A stretch of 6,286 bases of DNA, from positions 1 through 6,286 of the forward strand of contig JAMOPB010000457.1 in the NCBI GenBank assembly GCA_027064945.1, in the 5' to 3' direction. The number at the start of each line of letters is the position of its first letter. Within the stretch, counting starts at the first letter, position 1. Of this stretch, positions 1-6,286 are shown piece after piece. Position numbers and translations under genes: made by a program. The stretch comes from Candidatus Cloacimonadota bacterium. Its GTDB lineage: Bacteria > Cloacimonadota > Cloacimonadia > Cloacimonadales > TCS61. Below the pieces are notes generated by a model. That model saw only the letters and a program-made list of their open reading frames with translations. It was not told the origin of the DNA and did no database searches.

Positions 1-1
1 G

Positions 2-739
2 ATGATTCGTACTAACACCACCAAGATTTTGGTTGATGCAGGATTAAGTGGTAAAAAAATATGGACTGCGCTGGAAAAAATAGAAGCTAAAAAAGAAAAA
101 ATTGATGCTGTTCTTATTAGTCATGACCATTCAGATCATGTGAAAGGTGCCGGAATTGTTTGCCGAAAATTAAATGTTCCTCTTTATATAAGTCGTCTTA
201 CTTATGAAAGTTGCCTGCATAAATTAGGAAAACTTCCGGCGGGAGTAGTCCATTTTTCCGTAGGGAAACCATTGCAAATCGGAGATATCAAAATCGAAAC
301 AATACCATCTAAACATGATGGAATTGATGGAGCTAATTTTGTTTTTACCAACGATGATTATCCTGAAAGAAAATTAACTCTTGCAACGGACTTAGGCGAA
401 AGCAGTAGGCTGTTATTGGTGAAAATGATGAATTCATCATCAATAATTTTGGAAAGTAATCATGATGTTGACATGCTGCTTAGTGGTCCGTATCCACCTC
501 CGTTAAAGCAACGTGTGAAAGGAAAACAAGGACATTTATCAAATGTTCAAGCAGTAGAATTATTGGCAAAGGTAATAAATCCTAAATTGGAAAATCTTAT
601 TTTAGCTCATTTATCGGAAGAAAATAATAAGCCGATGTTAGCATACAAAACAATGAATTCTTTTTTAGAAAAGAATAACCATAAATTAAATTTAATGATT
701 GCAAGTCAATATGAACCAACAGAGATAATAGATATTTAA
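2..739 (+). CDS. YycJ/WalJ-type MBL-fold metallohydrolase, 5'-truncated
   Basis: This is a metallo-beta-lactamase-fold hydrolase of the YycJ/WalJ (COG1235-like) group, probably a cytosolic metal-dependent phosphodiesterase or nuclease; relatives have been linked to DNA repair and cell-wall control, but the substrate here is unknown. Numbering from the first in-window Met, the metal-binding HxHxDH motif is H41-D-H43-S-D45-H46, followed by H105 (KHDG), D130 (ATDLGE), ESNHD at 151-155, GHLSN at 177-181 and LAHLSEENN at 201-209, which is diagnostic of this subfamily. Family members are about 255-270 residues and begin with a strand ending in a GSSGN-like loop before the ILVDAG strand. That piece is absent here, so the ATG at base 2 is probably an internal Met and the true start lies before the window. 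The stop is followed after 18 bases by the antiporter gene, suggesting co-transcription. Fold and subfamily are well supported; the biological role is not. Confidence 0.9.
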   Translation: MIRTNTTKILVDAGLSGKKIWTALEKIEAKKEKIDAVLISHDHSDHVKGAGIVCRKLNVPLYISRLTYESCLHKLGKLPAGVVHFSVGKPLQIGDIKIETIPSKHDGIDGANFVFTNDDYPERKLTLATDLGESSRLLLVKMMNSSSIILESNHDVDMLLSGPYPPPLKQRVKGKQGHLSNVQAVELLAKVINPKLENLILAHLSEENNKPMLAYKTMNSFLEKNNHKLNLMIASQYEPTEIIDI

Positions 740-757
740 GAAAGGTATAAAACTATT

Positions 758-1696
758 ATGATTTTTATATATTTTATTGTTACAATAATCGGATTTATAA
801 TGCTTATAAAAGGAGCAGATTTTTTAGTTGATGGAGCAAGTTCGTTAGCAAAGAAATTCCAAGTTTCCGAATTAGCAATTGGTCTGACAATTATAGCATT
901 TGGCACGTCAGCTCCGGAATTAATTGTAAATATTTTTGCAGCAACCGGAGAGCATGACGGAATAACTTTTGGAAATATTATCGGAAGTAATATTTTTAAT
1001 ATTTTAATGGTTTTAGGCGTTTCAGGAATGCTTGCACCAATTGTTGTAAGAAAAAATACAATTCTAAAAGAGATGCCATTCATGCTGATCTCAGTTATTA
1101 TCGCTTTTTTCTTAGCTTGGCAGGGACAAGTTTTATCCAGAATAGACGGAATAATTTTAATCTCCGTTTTAATGATATTTTTTGTCTATATTTTTGGAAT
1201 TCTAAAAATGAATCCAATGGAAGGAGATGACATAAAAATTTTCTCAACATGGCAAACAATCTTATTGATCTTAATTGGAACAATGGGACTTTTCGTCGGG
1301 GGAAAATTGGTTGTTGATAATTCAGTACAAATTGCAAAATTATTAAATGTAAGTGAAAAATTAATCGGGCTGACAATTGTAGCTTTAGGAACATCACTTC
1401 CTGAGCTTGTAACTTCCGTTGTTGCCGTGAAGAAGGGCAGATTTGATATGGCAATAGGAAATGTTATCGGTTCCAATATTTTTAATTTGTTATTAGTATT
1501 GGGAGTAACAAGTCTAATTTGTCCTGTGCGCTATCAACCACAATTGAACTTTGATTTCTCTATATTATTGGCAGTGACAATATTGCTTTTTGTATCAATG
1601 GTAGTAGGGAAAAAATATAGGATAAATAAAATTGAAGCTTTTAGCTTCATCGTAATATATATCGGATTTATTGCTTATCTTATAAATCGAGGCTAA
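758..1696 (+). CDS. Calcium/sodium antiporter (CaCA family, YrbG-like)
   Basis: This is an inner-membrane cation exchanger of the CaCA superfamily that would export Ca2+ in exchange for Na+ (or H+). The 312-residue length is typical of bacterial YrbG-like proteins. The two inverted alpha-repeats are plain: alpha-1 has GTSAPEL at 49-55 and GNIIGSNIFN at 72-81; alpha-2 has GTSLPEL at 211-217 and GNVIGSNIFN at 234-243. The ion-coordinating glutamates of the family correspond to E54 and E216. About ten hydrophobic segments are split into two halves by a short acidic loop near residues 151-160 (NPMEGDD). The ATG at 758 is preferred because the first segment then begins as in homologues (LIKGADFLVDGAS at 16-28). 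Its ribosome site is weak: AAAGG at 741-745 lies 12 bases upstream, so translation may be partly coupled to the preceding gene. Ion specificity cannot be settled from sequence. Confidence 0.93.
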   Translation: MIFIYFIVTIIGFIMLIKGADFLVDGASSLAKKFQVSELAIGLTIIAFGTSAPELIVNIFAATGEHDGITFGNIIGSNIFNILMVLGVSGMLAPIVVRKNTILKEMPFMLISVIIAFFLAWQGQVLSRIDGIILISVLMIFFVYIFGILKMNPMEGDDIKIFSTWQTILLILIGTMGLFVGGKLVVDNSVQIAKLLNVSEKLIGLTIVALGTSLPELVTSVVAVKKGRFDMAIGNVIGSNIFNLLLVLGVTSLICPVRYQPQLNFDFSILLAVTILLFVSMVVGKKYRINKIEAFSFIVIYIGFIAYLINRG

Positions 1697-1697
1697 T

Positions 1698-1709
1698 TTA
1701 GGAGAATAA
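1698..1709 (+). promoter_or_regulatory. Ribosome binding site of the C25 protease gene
   Basis: TTAGGAGAATAA lies between the antiporter stop (1694-1696) and the protease ATG. AGGAG at 1700-1704 with a 5-base spacer is a good Shine-Dalgarno match and fixes the protease start at 1710, directly ahead of the signal peptide. Confidence 0.8.
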
Positions 1710-4064
1710 ATGAAGAAAATTATTGGAATTATATTTATAACTATTTTGTATATAAATCTTAATGCACGGGAAATTGAGCATACGTACCAATTTTCTCAAC
1801 CAAAAATCAAGAATTTAGATTCTTGGAAAATTGTAGAATTTGATGAGATGAGACAGAGCGGAAAGCTTGGAGAACCTTTGTTGCCATATCGGAGTGTAGC
1901 ACTTTTATTACCAATTGGTGAGGAAGCTGTAGATATAAAAATTGAATTTTCCGAAATTGAATATTTATCTGAAGATATTCAATTATATCCGGCTCAAGAA
2001 GCGAGTCCGATTTCATTGGGAAAATCAGGAGAATTTAGAATCAATCAAGAAGTTTATAGATTAGATACTGAATATCCAATTGATAAATATACAGGTATTA
2101 CTACAGCTTTTAAAAACGGACATCCAATAGCTATGACAACATTTACTCCAGCTATTTATAATCCTGTAAATCATAAATTCGGATATTATAAAACTGCAAA
2201 AGTTATCTTGATAACAAAGAAAACAGAGAAAGCGGAAAAGGCTAAAAAATTGCTTCGTGAAGACGAAGCTACTATCAAATCGATTAAACAATTAATTGAT
2301 AATCCCGAAGAAATGAATTCTTTTAAATCTTCTAGGGATCCGCTTTATGATGTAATGATTATCACAGATGCAATATATGAAAATTCTTTTGGCGATTTAA
2401 TTGAACATTATCTAAAACGCGGTCTAAGAGCTGATATTTTCACAACTGAGCAGATCAATGAAAATTATGATGGAATTGATTTGCAGGAGAAGATGAGAAA
2501 TGCAGTGATTGACGAATACATAAATTCTGAAATTAGTTTTCTACTTTTAGCTGGAGATGCAGCTGAAGTACCTGCTCGTGGATTTTATTGCTATGTTGTT
2601 TCCGGAGCTGGTGTAGAATCTTATGATATACCTTCCGATATCTATTTCTCAGCTTTAGATGGAACTTGGAATGATGATAACGACTATATGTGGGGTGAAC
2701 CTGAAGAAGATGATTTATTACCGGAAATCGCTGTAGGTAGAATTCCTTTTAGTAGTGAAGAAGAATTACAGATTGCTATTCATAAAACTATTTCTTATCA
2801 AGAAAATCCTGTGCTTGGTGAATTGGAAACTCCATTGATGATAGGCGAAAGATTATGGGATGATCCTCTTACTTGGGGCGCAGATTATTTAGATCTTTTA
2901 ATCGGTTGGCACGATGATAACGGATATGAAACCGAAGGAATTCCAACAGAAAATCAGATAACTACACTTTATGATAGAGAACTAGGAACTTGGGATGCCA
3001 TGCAATTGATTGATGAGATCAACTCTGGACATTCTTATTTGCATCATAGTGGTCATTCCAATTCAACTTATAATATGCGTTTGTATGATACTTACATCAC
3101 AAACGATTATTTTTCATTAGTAAATGGGGAAGATCATAATTACACTCTTATTTACTCTCATGGTTGCATTGCCGGCGCATTTGATATTGAAGATTGTATT
3201 GCGGAGCGAATGCTTAATATTGATAATTTTATGGTTGTAGGAACTTTTAATAGTAGATACGGCTGGTTCAATGAAGGGCAAACTGAAGGTCCGTCAGAAC
3301 ATCTGCATCGGGAATATTTGAATGCTATTTACGGGAATGATATTTGTGAAGTAGGAAGTGCTCACACGGAAAGTAAAATTGCAAGTGCTCCTTGGGTTAC
3401 TATGGAAGAACAACACGAATTTGGTGCTTTGCGTTGGTGTATGTACACTTCCAACCTTATTGGTGATCCTGCTTTAAAATTTTGGAAAGGAGAACCTATA
3501 GAGGTAGATTTTGTTTTTGATGAAGAAATTGATTCGGAAGATTCATTTCTGGATTATACAGTAACTTCAAATCAAGAACCGATTGCCGGAGCTTGCATTA
3601 CAATTATTGATGATGGTGAGTTTATTGCAAAAGGTTATACAAACGAAAATGGGACCTGCTCGATAAATATCGCTGGTTTATTGGAAAATAGTAATGGATT
3701 GGATATTTATCTTTCCGGTAATGATTTTATTACGCAGCATTATGTTACTACAATTTCAAATACAGACAGCTCCGATAATCTAAGCTTACAAACAAATTTA
3801 AAAAATGCTTTTCCAAATCCTTTTAATCCTGAAACTACAATTTCTTTTTCTTTAGCCGATAATAATGATGTGCAATTGGAAATATATAATTCCAAAGGTC
3901 GGAAAGTAAAAACTTTGATTGATCAAAATATGGAACCAGGCTTTCATAAAGCGATTTGGCAAGGTAAAGATAACAATAATAACAATGTTAGTAGCGGAAT
4001 TTATTTTTATCGTTTGAAGACAAATGATAATGTTTATACAAAAAAAATGATTCTTCTGAAATAG
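1710..4064 (+). CDS. Secreted gingipain-like C25 cysteine protease with type IX-style sorting tail
   Basis: This is a predicted exported cysteine endopeptidase of family C25. Domains in order (784 residues): a signal peptide at 1-19 (KK, hydrophobic 4-17, likely cut after NA); a propeptide-like beta region about 20-205 with the RSVALLLPIG strand; and the peptidase domain about 212-592. The catalytic His is probably H449 in HHSGHS and the nucleophile C486 in SHGCIAGAF; their 37-residue spacing is close to the His/Cys spacing in gingipains. AGDAAEVPAR (281-290), an acidic DGTWNDDND...WGE loop (317-330, possibly calcium-binding), AVGRIP (341-346) and IGDPALKFW (584-592) are also C25-like. An Ig or carboxypeptidase-regulatory-like domain (about 598-682) and a tail (698-784) with FPNPFNPETT, SGIYFYRL and KKMILLK follow. 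The tail suggests outer-membrane export and surface attachment or release by a type IX system, which is not encoded in this window. AGGAG at 1700-1704 sits 5 bases before the ATG, and the antiporter ends 13 bases upstream. Cleavage specificity is unknown. Confidence 0.93.
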   Translation: MKKIIGIIFITILYINLNAREIEHTYQFSQPKIKNLDSWKIVEFDEMRQSGKLGEPLLPYRSVALLLPIGEEAVDIKIEFSEIEYLSEDIQLYPAQEASPISLGKSGEFRINQEVYRLDTEYPIDKYTGITTAFKNGHPIAMTTFTPAIYNPVNHKFGYYKTAKVILITKKTEKAEKAKKLLREDEATIKSIKQLIDNPEEMNSFKSSRDPLYDVMIITDAIYENSFGDLIEHYLKRGLRADIFTTEQINENYDGIDLQEKMRNAVIDEYINSEISFLLLAGDAAEVPARGFYCYVVSGAGVESYDIPSDIYFSALDGTWNDDNDYMWGEPEEDDLLPEIAVGRIPFSSEEELQIAIHKTISYQENPVLGELETPLMIGERLWDDPLTWGADYLDLLIGWHDDNGYETEGIPTENQITTLYDRELGTWDAMQLIDEINSGHSYLHHSGHSNSTYNMRLYDTYITNDYFSLVNGEDHNYTLIYSHGCIAGAFDIEDCIAERMLNIDNFMVVGTFNSRYGWFNEGQTEGPSEHLHREYLNAIYGNDICEVGSAHTESKIASAPWVTMEEQHEFGALRWCMYTSNLIGDPALKFWKGEPIEVDFVFDEEIDSEDSFLDYTVTSNQEPIAGACITIIDDGEFIAKGYTNENGTCSINIAGLLENSNGLDIYLSGNDFITQHYVTTISNTDSSDNLSLQTNLKNAFPNPFNPETTISFSLADNNDVQLEIYNSKGRKVKTLIDQNMEPGFHKAIWQGKDNNNNNVSSGIYFYRLKTNDNVYTKKMILLK

Positions 4065-4082
4065 GATTTTCTTTAATAAAAT

Positions 4083-4117
4083 GGGCAGGTATTTTTCAAA
4101 ATAATCTGTCCGTTTTT
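4083..4117 (+). terminator. Rho-independent terminator after the C25 protease gene
   Basis: GGGCAG (4083-4088) pairs with CTGTCC (4106-4111) with one G-U wobble. The loop can be extended internally by ATTT/AAAT pairing. GTTTTTATT follows at 4112-4120, giving a U tract. The hairpin begins 19 bases after the protease stop, so it probably ends the + strand transcript. The reverse direction is weaker but has an ATTTTATT run. Confidence 0.7.
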
Positions 4118-4141
4118 ATTCCAAATTTAATTTCATCATAT

Positions 4142-4180
4142 AAACAAAAGGCTGCGATTTTGATCACAGCCTTTTTGTTT
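4142..4180. terminator. Bidirectional terminator between the converging operons
   Basis: GGCTG (4150-4154) pairs with CAGCC (4167-4171). Inside this, GAT pairs with ATC across a one-base mismatch, leaving a four-base TTTG loop. The flanks AAACAAAA (4142-4149) and TTTTTGTTT (4172-4180) are near-perfect complements, so an A/T-flanked stem is formed on either strand with a T-rich run at the 3' side. It lies 19 bases beyond the stop of the small MetS-like gene on the - strand and also backs up the + strand terminator upstream. Confidence 0.8.
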
Positions 4181-4199
4181 ATCATCTGTTATGTTTTTT

Positions 4200-4292
4200 C
4201 TATTTTTGTCGTAATTTATATACTCCGTAAATTACTCCACCAAAGAGAATCACTAAGATTATTATTCCGGATATAATAGCTCCTAAAGACAT
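4200..4292 (-). CDS. MetS-like small subunit of NSS transporter (30 aa)
   Basis: This tiny gene encodes a 30-residue peptide with an N-terminal MSLGAIISG, one membrane span (about residues 5-24, rich in I, L, V and G) and a short basic tail YKLRQK. Size, layout and position immediately after an NSS symporter fit the MetS small-subunit family, whose Corynebacterium member is needed for methionine/alanine uptake by MetP. The ATG at 4292 is supported by an excellent ribosome site: AAGGAGG at 4297-4303 (read on the - strand) overlaps the stop codon of the transporter and lies 4 bases upstream. Only 9 bases separate the two genes, so translation is probably coupled. A bidirectional terminator follows. 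The peptide presumably sits in the inner membrane beside its transporter. A gene this short is easily missed by automatic annotation, but the start signal, composition and context agree. Confidence 0.85.
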   Translation of the reverse strand: MSLGAIISGIIILVILFGGVIYGVYKLRQK

Positions 4293-4301
4293 ACTTCCTC
4301 C

Positions 4302-5789
4302 TTATTTTCCAAGTTTTGCGTTTTTGTTTCTTACCAATTTTTGTAAATAAATCGATAAGATAAAAATAGCTAATAATAAAAACCAACCTCCTACCAATCT
4401 AGCCCATAATGGATAGCCACCATATGGTTTACTAAATTCTGTATAGAAATTAGAAATTAAAGTAATTAGTAAAATAGCCGGAGTTAAATATTTGATACTA
4501 AAAATCCAAAATCCATTTAACTTAATTGATGAAGTTGAATTTACATCCTCAAGGACTTTGTGTGGATCATAAAACCATCCGATAAGAATTGATTCCAATA
4601 ACCCTACAATTACTAAACCCCAATTCATCCAATGATCTACTATATCTAACCAATATAAACCTGCATATGTGCAATATAATGTTCCTAAAATAAATCCTAA
4701 TAAAGTTACCCAAAATGTTACAGTTTCCCGTTTAAAATTAAACGAATCTTTGAAACCGGTTATAATTGCTTCCACTAAAGAAAAAGCTGAATCGATACCA
4801 AGTAATAAAAGCATAAAGAAAAATGCCAAACCGAAAATAGCTTGAGTAACAATTCCACCGGGTAATTTTGCAATTGCAGTAGGGTAAGTAACAAATGCTA
4901 ATCCGGGACCGGATGCAACTACTTCACTTACAGGTTGATTTGTGGAAACAGCTAAATATCCTAAAATTGAAAAAACTGCAAATCCTGCGAAAAATGAAGT
5001 AAGACAATTACTAAATGCAACTATCCAAGAACTTCCGTTTATATCGGAATCTTCCGGTAAATATGATGAATAAGCTATCATAATCCCAAATCCAAGCGAA
5101 AGTGAGAAGAAGATTTGACCATAGGCAGCTAGCCAAACAGAAGGTTCTAAAAGTTTTGAAAAATCAGGTCTTAAATAATATTCTAATCCGGTAAGTGAAC
5201 CTTTTAATGTAATTCCTCGAATAATAATAAGTAATAACAATGCCCAAGGAACTCCAACTGTCCAATTTACAACCTTTCCTACAACCTTCACTCCTTTAAA
5301 AACTATCAAAAAGATTGATACCCATGTGAGAAGATTTCCAAAAACAATAGGCCATCTGATGCCACCGAGATTTCCCACTCCATCACTTAAACCAAGTACA
5401 TTATTATAAAAAAATCCGCTTGCATCACCACTCCAATTCACATGAAAAGAATGATACATGTAATTCCATGCCCATCCCATTATCACAGTATAATAAATGG
5501 TTATCATAGCTGCAATTCCCAAAGAAAACCATCCTATATAGTTAGCATTCTTTCGTATTAATCCATAAGATTCTGTTGGGCCAACTTGCTTGCGTACTCC
5601 CAAATAATATTCCAAAATTAATAAGGGCACTCCTGTTGTTAGTAAAGCTAATATATAAGGTATAAAAAAAGCTCCACCACCGTTGTCATAAGCCATATAA
5701 GGGAATCTCCAAACATTTCCTAATCCAATTGCAGAACCAATTGCGGCCATAATAAACGCAAACTGGTTGTTCCATTTTTCCCGAGCCAT
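4302..5789 (-). CDS. Sodium-dependent NSS-family amino-acid transporter (MetP-like)
   Basis: This is an inner-membrane Na+-coupled importer of the neurotransmitter:sodium symporter (SNF) family with the LeuT fold. From the ATG at 5789 it has 495 residues and about 12 hydrophobic segments. Segment 1 contains the broken-helix Na+/substrate motif GSAIGLGNVWRFPY (18-31). Segment 3 has YYTVIMGW (99-106), segment 6 has QIFFSLSLGFGIMIAYSSY (225-243) and segment 8 has LLGIDSAFSLVEAI (329-342); all line up with the binding core of LeuT. Twelve rather than eleven segments and the MetS-like gene 9 bases downstream suggest methionine, alanine or another neutral amino acid as substrate, an inference from context. 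The open frame extends to a TTG at 5846, but AAGGAGG at 5795-5801 lies 5 bases before the 5789 ATG, the protein begins there as homologues do (MAREKW), and the TTG falls in the probable -35 box. No leader riboswitch is visible. Confidence 0.95.
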   Translation of the reverse strand: MAREKWNNQFAFIMAAIGSAIGLGNVWRFPYMAYDNGGGAFFIPYILALLTTGVPLLILEYYLGVRKQVGPTESYGLIRKNANYIGWFSLGIAAMITIYYTVIMGWAWNYMYHSFHVNWSGDASGFFYNNVLGLSDGVGNLGGIRWPIVFGNLLTWVSIFLIVFKGVKVVGKVVNWTVGVPWALLLLIIIRGITLKGSLTGLEYYLRPDFSKLLEPSVWLAAYGQIFFSLSLGFGIMIAYSSYLPEDSDINGSSWIVAFSNCLTSFFAGFAVFSILGYLAVSTNQPVSEVVASGPGLAFVTYPTAIAKLPGGIVTQAIFGLAFFFMLLLLGIDSAFSLVEAIITGFKDSFNFKRETVTFWVTLLGFILGTLYCTYAGLYWLDIVDHWMNWGLVIVGLLESILIGWFYDPHKVLEDVNSTSSIKLNGFWIFSIKYLTPAILLITLISNFYTEFSKPYGGYPLWARLVGGWFLLLAIFILSIYLQKLVRNKNAKLGK

Positions 5790-5819
5790 AAAATCCTCCT
5801 TACAATTTGATTTTGAAGA

Positions 5820-5854
5820 ATTATTTTCCAATAGCAAGTTTGTCAAAAAAAAAA
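5820..5854 (-). promoter_or_regulatory. Candidate sigma-70-type promoter of the NSS/MetS operon
   Basis: Read on the - strand, a perfect TTGACA (-35) occupies 5841-5846, followed by a 15-base spacer and AATAAT (5820-5825), which matches TATAAT at five of six positions. The spacer is slightly short. A run of ten T on this strand (A on +, 5845-5854) lies immediately upstream and could act as an UP element. Transcription would start near 5812, giving a leader of about 20 bases containing the AAGGAGG ribosome site at 5795-5801. Two further TTGATA hexamers (5855-5860 and 5864-5869) lie upstream. The consensus for this phylum is not known to me, so this is a match to the general bacterial pattern. 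Confidence 0.5.
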
Positions 5855-6286
5855 TATCAATACTATCAAAAAAATGAAACCTGATAATGGGTTTGTTAAG
5901 ATAATTCCGGAATTGTAAATTCTGCTAAATAAATAGTTATACAAACTTTAAAAAAATGCCTGGGATGAGAAGGTTTTCAAATAGAAGAATAAAATGGGAA
6001 GTCGTATCAAAAGAACTTTCTGCTGCAATGCAGTCTGCATAACTAATAACAGAGGTTATAGACAGGCCAAAAATATATTGGATAAATTTATACAACTTGC
6101 ATATTTTGATTAAATAAGAGAGAAAATAAAATTATTAATAAAAATATTTTTTTGAGGAATAGTATGCAACTTATGTATTAGCAAGGAAATACACGGCTAG
6201 AGGGGAATCGTTATATTTTAATCGATAGAATAATCACGAAATAAAACTTGACGAGAACCTCGGTGTAGATAAATCGCTACCAATAT
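5847..6286. other. AT-rich intergenic stretch without a supported gene
   Basis: Nothing here is a convincing gene. I see a perfect 12-base palindrome at 5903-5914, weak hairpins at 5877-5894 (AAACC/GGTTT) and 6046-6059 (ATAAC/GTTAT around AGAG), and a CTGC...GCAG inverted pair near 6021-6034. Short open frames are 5956-6042 (+, 28 residues), 5994-6113 (+, 39 residues) and a - strand frame open from 6131 to a stop at 5937 that has no ATG and only an in-frame TTG at 6095. None has a good ribosome site or a recognisable domain. The middle (about 5955-6075) looks less AT-rich than its flanks, so a decayed gene or a small RNA is possible but unproven. A weak TTGACG at 6248-6253 might be a -35 for something beyond the window. 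Confidence 0.6.
5903..5914. repeat. Perfect 12-bp palindrome
   Basis: AATTCCGGAATT reads identically on both strands. It lies about 60 bases upstream of the transporter -35 box in a non-coding stretch. A dimeric regulator could bind such a site, but no second copy was noticed in the window and chance is a real alternative. Confidence 0.4.

Noticed and set aside
736..1083. - strand open frame of 115 residues opposite the antiporter
   Set aside because: It is a shadow of the antiporter gene, with no ribosome site and no recognisable domain; the + strand protein has clear family motifs over the same bases.
1098..1476. Two - strand open frames of 118 and 96 residues
   Set aside because: Both lie opposite the second half of the antiporter in different frames and show no family signature, so they are antisense shadows.
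1807..2291. Two - strand open frames of 69 and 76 residues
   Set aside because: They are antisense to the protease propeptide region, with no start signals or domain; the composition is that of reversed coding sequence.
3973..3998. Asn codon run (KDNNNNNV) in the protease tail
   Set aside because: It fits the variable DxxGxxVxSGIY loop seen in such sorting tails and keeps the frame, so it is not a frameshift or a separate repeat element.
5790..5900. Possible SAM or other riboswitch ahead of the transporter
   Set aside because: The likely promoter leaves a leader of only about 20 bases, and no riboswitch core or leader terminator is visible.
5994..6113. 39-residue + strand ORF beginning MGSRIKRTF
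   Set aside because: It has only a weak purine-rich stretch before the ATG, overlaps two other open frames and matches no family I recognise; reported only as part of the unexplained region.
6163..6286. + strand frame interrupted by a single TAG at 6226-6228 and open to the window end
   Set aside because: The open pieces are only about 20 codons each, have no start signal and resemble nothing known; a pseudogene or the edge of a gene cannot be claimed.

Overview
This 6.3-kb AT-rich window comes from a bacterium. It most likely belongs to the FCB group, and an uncultivated lineage such as Cloacimonadota or a relative is a reasonable guess. The main clue is the C-terminal sorting tail of the large secreted protease at 1710-4064: an FPNPFNPETT motif, a GxxVxxL strand, then SGIYFYRL and a terminal KKMILLK. 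Tails of this kind are characteristic of type IX secretion cargo in Bacteroidota and related FCB phyla. The phylum is inferred from one protein and base composition only.

Left half, + strand. Three genes are tightly spaced (18 and 13 bases apart) and read as one transcription unit. They are a 5'-truncated YycJ/WalJ-type metallo-beta-lactamase-fold hydrolase (its start lies before the window), a complete two-alpha-repeat calcium/sodium antiporter, and a 784-residue gingipain-like (C25) cysteine protease with a signal peptide, His/Cys dyad and secretion tail. No functional link among the three is obvious; they may simply share a transcript.

Middle. A 135-base convergent intergenic region (4065-4199) holds two hairpins. 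The first terminates the + strand unit. The second has A/T flanks on both sides and can terminate both converging units.

Right half, - strand. A two-gene operon encodes a 12-segment neurotransmitter:sodium symporter (NSS) and, 9 bases downstream, a 30-residue single-span peptide of the MetS type. The pair matches the architecture of the MetP/MetS methionine/alanine importer. A promoter candidate just upstream supports starting the transporter at 5789 rather than at the upstream TTG, which is part of the -35 box.

Right end. About 440 bases (5847-6286) contain no convincing gene. Apart from the transporter promoter, this stretch holds a 12-base perfect palindrome, small hairpins and a few short open frames on both strands that I cannot tell from chance or a decayed gene. 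I found no rRNA, tRNA, CRISPR array, insertion sequence or clearly novel multi-gene system.
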